Positions 56,271 to 64,000 of a stretch of DNA of 64,000 nucleotides are shown piece after piece. The position numbers and the translations under genes were made by a program. The notes under the pieces are model-generated. The model saw only the letters and a list, made by a program, of their open reading frames with translations. It was not told where the DNA came from and ran no database searches. Within the stretch, counting starts at the first letter, position 1. Each line of letters starts with the position of its first letter. The stretch lies in assembly GCF_047675955.1 (NCBI RefSeq), contig NC_132912.1, forward strand, positions 18,760,500-18,824,499, read 5' to 3'. Source of the stretch: Chlorocebus sabaeus (taxonomy: Eukaryota > Chordata > Mammalia > Primates > Cercopithecidae).

Positions 56271-57390
56271 TCCTCACTGTTATTAAAGCCATCTTGACCC
56301 TGGCTCTGAAGTCCTGTGACAATCTACAGTCACAAACGTGGCTTAGAAGTCCAGAGTTGAGTACAAGTGACATAGCCTCTGAATCCTGTTCTGAAAACCA
56401 GATCTTGGTGGAGTTGGCAAGTTAGCATGTTTGTCTGAGTCAGTATCACTTGAACTAATTAAGTTTTTCTTTGCTTACTATGTTTTGCTGGGCTTTCTCA
56501 AGCTTTTTATGACTCATTGAAATACAAGCTTGCGGTTCTCTTATGTTACATAATCGGCATGTCAGCAGATAACTTGTTTGCAGGGAGCTGGTGAAATGCC
56601 TGGACAAGTGACAACTGCTCAATATCTGTAAGGAACACATCACCAAATAGAACAGGGTGGAAAATGAGTACAGATACTCGAAAGCCTTAATCTGCAATTT
56701 CTAGGTCATCATGCAGAATGGATTAATATAAAAATGGAGAGTGGGCCTAACGATTACTGAGAAAAACTACATCAGGATACTCCTTTTGTGCGGTATTCAT
56801 TAAACAATGACAAGGCCAATGGCTTGCTATAGTTTGATTTTCCTTATAGATCATCAGAGACAGAAATTGAATTTTTAAAAATCTGGGCCTGTCAAATCTG
56901 AATGCTGAAAATTGCTAGTAAATTAGCTTTAAAAGTTTACCATGCTGAAAATATACTGTTTGGCATAGTAAGAATTGAGATTTCAGAAAGAGGATCTTTG
57001 GAAAAGAAGGTGAGAAGAAGTTATTACATTTCCAAGATAGCACCTTTTAAACTTACAGGGAAGAAGAAGCTGGTGGTATTTACCGCATGGTTGATTCTCC
57101 TTTAGGTGGTCCACGTTCAAAAATATGGAACATCTTCCCTGTGTGCGAATGATAGTGATGAAGATGGTGATTGACAGAGATAACTTTCCATGTGGGAGAT
57201 GGGTGGGACTTCTTTGGTGGGATCTGTGCGGTGCCTGGGACCTGCCCACATCACTGTGCTTCTAGAATTTTCAGTGGTGTTCAAAATTTCTCCCATTAGA
57301 ATAACAATTATGACTTTGTATCATAGGTTGGGATTCCAAATGCTCTGGTTATCAGAACAGAGAAATATCTTAAACATTAATAGCCACCAA
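56271..57390. other. Intergenic, nothing recognised
   Basis: No gene; frames on both strands around 56900-57250 are short and unsupported. Confidence 0.4.
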
Positions 57391-57668
57391 AGGTTGAATG
57401 CAGTGGCTCATACCTGTTATCCCAGCACTTTAGGAGGTAGAGGTTGCAGGATTGCTAGAGGCTGGGAGTTTGAGACCAGTCTGGGCAACAGCAAGACTCC
57501 ATCTCTGAAAAAAAGTCCTAAAATTAGCCGGGTGTGGTGGCACATGCTTGTAGTTTCAGCTCTTGGGAGGCTGGGGCAGGAGGATCACTTGAGCCCAGGA
57601 GTTTGAGGCTGCAGTGAGCTATGATTGTGCCACTGCACTGTAGCCTGGGTGACAAGAGTGACAAATAA
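57391..57668 (+). mobile_element. Old Alu (J-like), plus orientation
   Basis: GGTTGAATGCAGTGGCTCA to CACTGCACTGTAGCCTGG; diverged, short tail. Confidence 0.87.
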
Positions 57669-58610
57669 AGAAGAAAAATTATTAGAATTCTGGATCTGCA
57701 GCTAACCTGTCAGCACTGAGAAAAACCCTCTAAAACAGGATGGGTTACTCTGGACAGTAACTGATTACAAAAGTGGGGATAGTTCTCCTGAAAGTGGAAG
57801 AAGAGGCAAAAAACAAATATACAGAACATTCTAGAGCAAGAGCTCAACTGTGAATCTTGAACATTCAGATACCTAGATGTGTTGAATGAAAAATAGGTCT
57901 TTGTGTCATACGAGTACAATCTTATATTTTTTATTTTCTTGTTTCCCTTTTATTTATCTTTTACTATTAACCGTACTTGCTGTTACTTTTATTTGAAATG
58001 CACTTAATATGACTGAAGCATAGTGGTATCAGTAGAAACCATTTTTTTCCTAGGCAGTTGATCCCAGTTCTGCATAAATACCAGGTGACTCCAAAAAAAT
58101 TTCTCTCTAATTATATAATATTATAAGCAATCTACTGTTATTTAAAGCTTCAGTGCTATAGGCAAAACACAACTGAAATATTACATTATGCATATTTTAT
58201 TTCAAATGAATCAAGTAATAAAACATTAGAAGCAGCCGTTAGCTTTAGGTAATTGTCTGCATCTAAAAATTAAATGCTCCAAAGAACTGCAAAGAACACT
58301 TAGTGGGCAAGGTCATGCAAAAAGGGTCCCCTCTTTAGATGTGATATTCAACAATATTTCATTAGACAGTGGTACCAACTTGAGCTTTTAATCTTTATAG
58401 TGCTGTGATTTGGTAGTGACTTTTGTTAGGATTTGAATTGTTAAGATGCCAACAAAAATCAATTTTCAAAAATTGGGTGAGGAATAATACTCTTTTCTTT
58501 AGAGTACTGTATGTCAACTTAGTTTTCTCTCATTTCCTGTTTCTGCTTTTACCCCATTACAGTCTATTTGCATATGACAACTATGCAATGTGAATTTTTC
58601 GAAATGCAAA
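57669..58610. other. Intergenic, AT-rich, nothing recognised
   Basis: No gene or repeat assigned. Confidence 0.4.
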
Positions 58611-58611
58611 T

Positions 58612-59498
58612 AGGATTATGCCACCCTCTGCTTCAAATTCTCCATTTTTTTTTTTTTTTTTTTTTTTTTGGAATTTAAAATCCAAATTCTGGCAAGCCAC
58701 AGTGGCTCATGCCTGTAATCCCAGCACTTTGGGAGGCTGAGGTGGCCAGATCACCTGAGGTCAGGAGTTTGAGACCAGCCTGGCCAACATGCTGAAACCC
58801 TGTCTCTACTAGAAATAGAAAAATTGGCCAGGTGTGGTGGCAGTCATCTATAATCCCAGCTACTTGGGAGGCTGAGGCGGGAGAATCGCTTGAACCTGGG
58901 AGACCAGGGTTGCAGTGAGCCGAGATTGCCCCACTGTACTCCAGTTTGGGCAACAGAGTAAGACTTTGTCTCAAAAAACAAAAAAGAAAAAGAAATCCAA
59001 ATTCCCTTACTCTTCCTCCGAAGCTAAAAAAATAAACCCATTCTCCCTATACTTTCCCACTGGCTCAGTCTGTTCCAATTACACAGACCATCTTTCTGTT
59101 TCTTGATGAATTGCCTGCCTCCTCCCTACCTTAGAATTTTGCCTTCGCTGTTCACACTACCTAGAAAGCTCTGTTCTCAGGTTTTTGCATGGCTGCTTCT
59201 GTTGATCAGATTCCACTCACATGTCACTTCCCCTGTAAGGTCTTCTTGCTTTCCAAACCTAAGGTTACCTGGATCGTAGTCAATATCATGACATCTGGCT
59301 TTCTAAAATTATTTGTTTTTAAATATCACTTTTCATTATCTGAAATTATTTTGTTCAAGCCTCTGTTTATTTTGTGTCATTTCTCATAACAATGTAATCT
59401 GTATGGATGAAGGGCATTATCTGTCACCTTTTCCCCCTCCTGTGCTTCCAGACTAATAACAGAAGTGTGACATAGAGTAGGAGAAAAATAAATATTTC
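58612..59498 (+). mobile_element. L2, plus orientation, with an AluS inserted
   Basis: L2-like parts 58612-58690 and 58991-59498, the latter with GGCTCAGTCTGTTCC, CACATGTCACTTCCCCTGTAAGG and the 3' end GACATAGAGTAGG...AATAAATATTT. Together they give a long L2 3' portion. Confidence 0.7.
58691..58990 (+). mobile_element. Alu (S-like), plus orientation, inside L2
   Basis: GCAAGCCACAGTGGCTCA head, CACCTGAGGTCAGGAGTTTG S-type word, A-rich tail. AAATCCAAATTC is duplicated on both sides. Confidence 0.92.
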
Positions 59499-59979
59499 CT
59501 TTTTTTTTTTGGAGACAGAGTCTCACTCTGTTGCCCAGGCTGGAGTGCAGTGGCATGGTCTTAGCTCACTGCAACCTCAGCCTCATAGGTTCAAGTGATT
59601 CTCCTGCCTCAGCCACCCAAGTAGCTGAGATTACAGGTGTCCCACCATGCCTGGTTAATGTTTGAGATGGGGTCTCGCTGTTGTCCAGGTTGGAATGCAG
59701 TGGCACAGTCATAGCTCATTACAACCTCAAACTCCTAAGCTCAAGTAATCCTCCTGGCTCAGCCTCCTGAGTAGCTGGGATGATAGGTGTGTGCCACCAT
59801 TTTTAGTTTTAGTTAGAATGATAGGTGTGTGCCACCATTTTCAGCTAATTTTTAGTTTTTGTACAGATGGGGTCTTGCTGTGTTGTCCAGGTTAGTCTTG
59901 AACTCCTGGCCTGAAGTGATCCTCCCTTCCCAGCCTCCCAAAGTGCTGGGATTATAGGCAGGAGTGAGCACACCTGGCC
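59499..59979 (-). mobile_element. Nested/fused Alus, minus orientation
   Basis: Two right arms in series (GGAGACAGAGTCTCACTCTG and GAGATGGGGTCTCGCTGTTG), one left arm ending CACACCTGGCC, and a 38-bp period duplication of TGATAGGTGTGTGCCACC at 59781 and 59819. Confidence 0.85.
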
Positions 59980-60470
59980 TTCATAAACATTTCTTAAATG
60001 AGGAAATTATTTCTTCTTGGTTGGTTAATTCACAGCCCACTAATACTATGCACCAGTAAACTAGATATGTTTCAACTACTTTATATCCACAGTTTGGCAA
60101 ATTAGTGTAGGGGAAGAAAAACTTTTCCCTAATCCAGGGTCCCTGGCTGGGTCTGAAAGGAAAACTGACAGATTAATAAGAGAAAAGCCTACAGATTTAT
60201 TGACTATTAGTTGTATGTGATACAAGAGCCTTCATAAAGCAATGAAGACATGAAGAAATGGTGAAACTTTTATATTTTTATGCTAAGTTTGAAGAGTGGA
60301 CAGTCATGGAGAATTTTGATTGAACGACAGGGGTACGATCTAATGGCAGTAGACGGGAGGCTTAGCAAGGCCTGTTCATTCAGATCCTTCTCTCTGTCCT
60401 TTCTCCATCTTCAGAAATAAGGATGTACTTTTCCTCCAGAAATTGGGAAAGTCTATCTCATAAGATGGTC
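59980..60470. other. Intergenic, nothing recognised
   Basis: No gene or clear repeat. Confidence 0.4.
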
Positions 60471-60759
60471 TTTTTTTTTTTTTTTTGAGACAGAGTCTCA
60501 CTCTGTCACCTAGGCTGGAGTGCACTGGCACCGTGTCGGCTCACTGTCTCCTGGGTTCAAGCAGTTCTCCCGCCTCAGCCTCCCGAGTAGCTGGAATTAC
60601 AGGCGCCTGCCACCACGCCTGGCTAGTTTTTATATTTTTAGTAGAGATGAGGTTTCACTATGTTGGCCAGGCTGATCTCAAACTCCTGACCTCAGGTGAT
60701 CCACCCGCCTCGGCCTCCCAAAGTGCTGGGATTCCTGATGTGAGCCACTGCGCCTGGCC
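60471..60759 (-). mobile_element. Alu, minus orientation
   Basis: Poly(T), GAGACAGAGTCTCACTCTG to CACTGCGCCTGGCC. Confidence 0.92.
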
Positions 60760-61021
60760 GAGGGTGTTTTTTTTAAAGTATTATTTCCTGACAATCATAT
60801 GAGGGTCTTATGAACTGCTTCAGGGAAAGGTCAGAACATCTTTCCTAGGTTTTATGACCTCCTTTAGGAAAAGGTTATAGAAGGTCAGAGTAAACTTTCT
60901 GCTCCTGCTGTTTTCTTCAATATGCCAAGGTGCTATATTTTAGGGTAGCCTCTTCTGAACCCCATCATGGTTATCAACGATTAGGAGATCAGGCGCATCT
61001 TGACTTAGTAAGAGTAAGCCT

Positions 61022-61053
<32 letters not shown>

Positions 61054-61179
61054 GAGTTTATTAAAAGTCTGTTTTCATTGGGTTAATCAATCAGACAATA
61101 AAAATTACAAAAGGGGGCTAAGGAGGGAATTCAACTGATTTTGTAGGGTGGGCATGTATAGAGATTAGACAAGAAAATT

Positions 61180-61482
61180 CTTTTTTTTTTTTTTTTTCCC
61201 CAGAACAGGGTCTGGTCGCCCAGGCTGGAGTGCAGTGGCATGATCTTGGCTCACTGCAGCCTCTGCCTCCTGGGCTCAAGCCGTCCTTCCATCTCAGCCT
61301 CCAGAGTAGCTGGGACTACAGGCACACTCCACCATGGCTGGCTAATTTTTGTATTTTTTTTTGTAGAGATGGGGTTTTGTCATGTTGCCCAAGCTAGTCG
61401 AGAACTTCTGAGCTCAAGTGATTCATCCACCTCGGCCTCCCAAAGTGCTGGGATTACAGGCATGGGTCACCATGCCTGACCC
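61180..61482 (-). mobile_element. Alu (older), minus orientation
   Basis: Poly(T), CAGGGTCTGGTCGCCCAGG to CACCATGCCTGACCC. Confidence 0.9.
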
Positions 61483-61650
61483 AGATTAGCCAAGAATATG
61501 CTTATTCTCATTGCCAAAGCCTGGAGATAGGCCTGTGACCTGAAAGGACCTTGACAGAGAGCCTCGCGGTGACCCTGTGATGCTCTCTGGATATACCAGG
61601 AAAACTGCACAATATGAGGCACACAGTGAGAAAGCCAATCTGTGTATTTA

Positions 61651-61941
61651 TTTATTTATTTTGAGGTGGAGTTTTACTCTTGTTGCCCAGGCTGGAGTGC
61701 ACTGGCATGATCTCAGCTCACTGCAACCTCTGCCTCTTGGGTTCAAGTGATTCTTCTGCCTCAGCCTCCCGAGTAGCTGGGATTACAGGTGCACCACCAT
61801 GCCCGGCTAAGTTTTGTATTTTTAGTAGAGATGAGGTTTCTCCATGTTGTCCAGGCTGGTCTTGAACTCCTGATCTCAGGTGATCCACCTGCCTTGACCT
61901 CTCAAAGTGCTGGGATTATAGGTGTGAGCCACTGTGCCTGC
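61651..61941 (-). mobile_element. Alu, minus orientation
   Basis: Flanked by a perfect CCAATCTGTGTATTTA (61635-61650 and 61942-61957). Confidence 0.94.
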
Positions 61942-61957
61942 CCAATCTGTGTATTTA

Positions 61958-62558
61958 ACTAGCGGTAAATACTCAGTAAGGGCAAGTTTTCCACAAAAGA
62001 AAAAGTGGAGTATGCAGCAATTGATAGAATGTTAGAGAATGAGTCTGCCTGTGTGTGTGGCCTTCCTGGTAAGGGGAAATTAGGTTCTGAGAAGGAAGGT
62101 AAGATTGTATGTGAAAGGAGGAAGCTGCTATCTCAAACTTTGCCCTTAATGATAATTAAGGAGGAGAAATGGAGTGTAGTGTAAGGGGACTGATAGCAGG
62201 GAAATGAAACTCCAGCCATTTGAAACCAGTCAATAGAGTCAAATGTTTTCTGTCCACTGGTTTACCTTTGTCAGGCACTGTGCAGATGCAGGCAGCAAAG
62301 AAATGACAAACAGTTACCTCCCTGGGCAGGTGAACCTATTCCAAAACCCATGGGCAGGAGTTTTAACCTGGGTTCCATGAGTAAACTCCAGGAATATGTG
62401 AAATCCTGAAACCCACATATCACACATGTTTATGATGATCCCTTATGTGTATTTATTTCTCGGAAAATTAGTCATAACTTTTTCTTGGATTTTCAAAGGG
62501 GTGTGTGAATTTTAAAAGGGAAGATACTCTGTTGGATAGCTTTGTCCAGTGGTATACC
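61958..62558. other. Intergenic, nothing recognised
   Basis: No gene or assignable repeat. Confidence 0.4.
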
Positions 62559-62862
62559 TTTTTTTTTTTTTTTTGAGTCAGAGTCTCACTGTGTTGCCCA
62601 GGCTGGAGTGCAGTGGTGTGATCATGGCTTACTGCAGCCTTGACCTCCTGGCCTCAAGTGATCCTTCCACTGTAGCCTCCTGAGTAGCTGGAACTACAGA
62701 CATGTGTCACTATACCTGGATATTTATTACTATTATTATTTTTGCAGGGATGGGATCTCACTATGTTGTCCAGGCTGGTCTTGAACTCTTGGGTTCAAGT
62801 GATCATCCTGCCTCGGGCTCCCACAGTGCTGGGATAGCAGGCATGATCCACCATGCCCTGCC
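62559..62862 (-). mobile_element. Old Alu, minus orientation
   Basis: Poly(T), GAGTCAGAGTCTCACTGTG to CCACCATGCCCTGCC. GTGGTATACCTTTT and ATGGTACACTTTTT flank it. Confidence 0.88.
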
Positions 62863-62880
62863 CAATGGTACACTTTTTAG

Positions 62881-64000
62881 GAGAAAACTCTGCCACTTCT
62901 GTCTTAGGTAGTAGCAATCAGGAAGAATCCTAGATCCACCAAGGGGACAAAATTGGTACTAAAAAAAGTTTCTATAGCTTAGTAAATTTGTAGCCAAAGG
63001 GAAGGCTTCAACCTTTTAGGCTGAAGGTAGCTGTGACTTTCAGTAATTCTGAAAAGAGCATTCCTGTTGCAGAATCAATGAGACTCTGTAGGCTTTGGCT
63101 GATAGACAAATGACTCACTATCTTTAAAACTACTATGGAAAAGGCTATGCTTTGCATCTGTCTAGGGTGTAAATTTGCTTTTGATTGACAGTGTGATAGC
63201 AAACAATTTAAAGGGAAGAAACAAAGAGAAAATGTCATCTTTGTGGGCAGATGCTTTTATTAGGAGCTGAAAGTGTGATGGAAGTACTTTTGAAAATGTA
63301 TTATTTCTCCCTGTTCTTTTTTGCCACTGTAAGCAGAGAAAAGAATGTTTTTATTCTTACCCTTGTCTAAGAAAAGTCAGCAGATTCAAAGTTCACTGTA
63401 AGCACAAAAGGTTTGCGAATCTGCATTTTATGGTGGGTACATACTGGCTTGGTAATACATGGTTTCAGGGGGCTTGTAACTTCAATTATTGTTGCAATTT
63501 AGAATGATTAAACAACTATTTTTGTGAAATATTGTTTTGTGAAAACTCAAGTGTTTATTGGGAATTCTTTATAAAACATGGGGTGCTTATTATCTTAGGG
63601 CTTTGGGCTCAAAAATGTTGATTTATTGGGTAGAATGAATTGTTCTAGCCTGACATCAGAAGTACCAAGATGCCTTGTGGCTCCTTAAATTCAGTTACTC
63701 TGTTTGGTATTTGCAGGTGATACATTAGCTTTAAAAATCTTTAGGGAGTCTTTAAATAAATATTGCCATGTAAGCCTGAAAAAAGTCCATGCCTCTTCTT
63801 CCAGGGAGCTGCCTAGACACTGGGCAAATCAGATTTCATAAATATAGCTTGTTGTTATCCTTTACCTATCCTGGAAAGATAAGACAGGAAAACAGCACAC
63901 CTAATTCAATAACAGATAAGAAAAGCACACTTTTTCTTTTCTGAGAGCTGTGTAACCTGAGGGTCAATTTGAATTTGAATTTATTTTTGAATTTTGTGGG
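62881..64000. other. Intergenic, nothing recognised
   Basis: AT-rich sequence without Alu; no gene. The minus frame 63008-63238 shows no recognisable motif. Confidence 0.4.

Overview
This window is primate nuclear DNA. It carries a split gene with consensus GT...AG introns, more than fifty Alu elements, old L1, L2 and MIR fragments, MaLR-type and ERV1-type LTRs and Tigger/MER DNA transposon fossils. Three Alus (about 36064, 45397 and 48284) carry variants I associate with the AluYR lineage of Old World monkeys: a leading CTCAAGCCTG and, in two of them, GATCCGGCCACTGC. The source is therefore more likely a macaque, baboon or relative than human.

The only protein-coding gene I can support is ARL5B, on the + strand. 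All six coding exons can be read (980-1025, 7324-7384, 9520-9667, 13958-14041, 15581-15732, 16772-16820). They join in phase into a 179-residue ARF-like small GTPase with intact [15 protein letters not shown] and NKQD motifs. A CpG island with ETS, CRE-like and GC-box motifs lies at about 560-1200. The stop codon is followed by about 6.3 kb without a recognisable Alu or L1, ending near an AATAAA at 23148, which reads as a long 3' UTR.

From about 23.2 kb to the end there is no convincing gene. This part is layered transposon debris: L1M 3' ends (24.0, 28.3, 49.0-50.9 and 51.5-52.4 kb), MaLR LTRs (34.5, 38.4, 40.1 and 42.4 kb), an ERV1-type LTR (26.3 kb), a Tigger-like DNA transposon cut into four pieces by Alus (31.9-34.5 kb), L2 and MIR fragments, and long polypyrimidine tracts (29.9, 33.45 and 47.5 kb).

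The least explained part is 52.73-53.95 kb. A CpG-dense block with a consensus splice donor and the longest open frame in the window (224 codons) interrupts an old DNA transposon. It could be an orphan promoter or a retrocopy. No microbial-type system (CRISPR, operon, toxin-antitoxin) is present. The many open frames of 60-150 codons elsewhere are mostly translations of Alu or microsatellite sequence.
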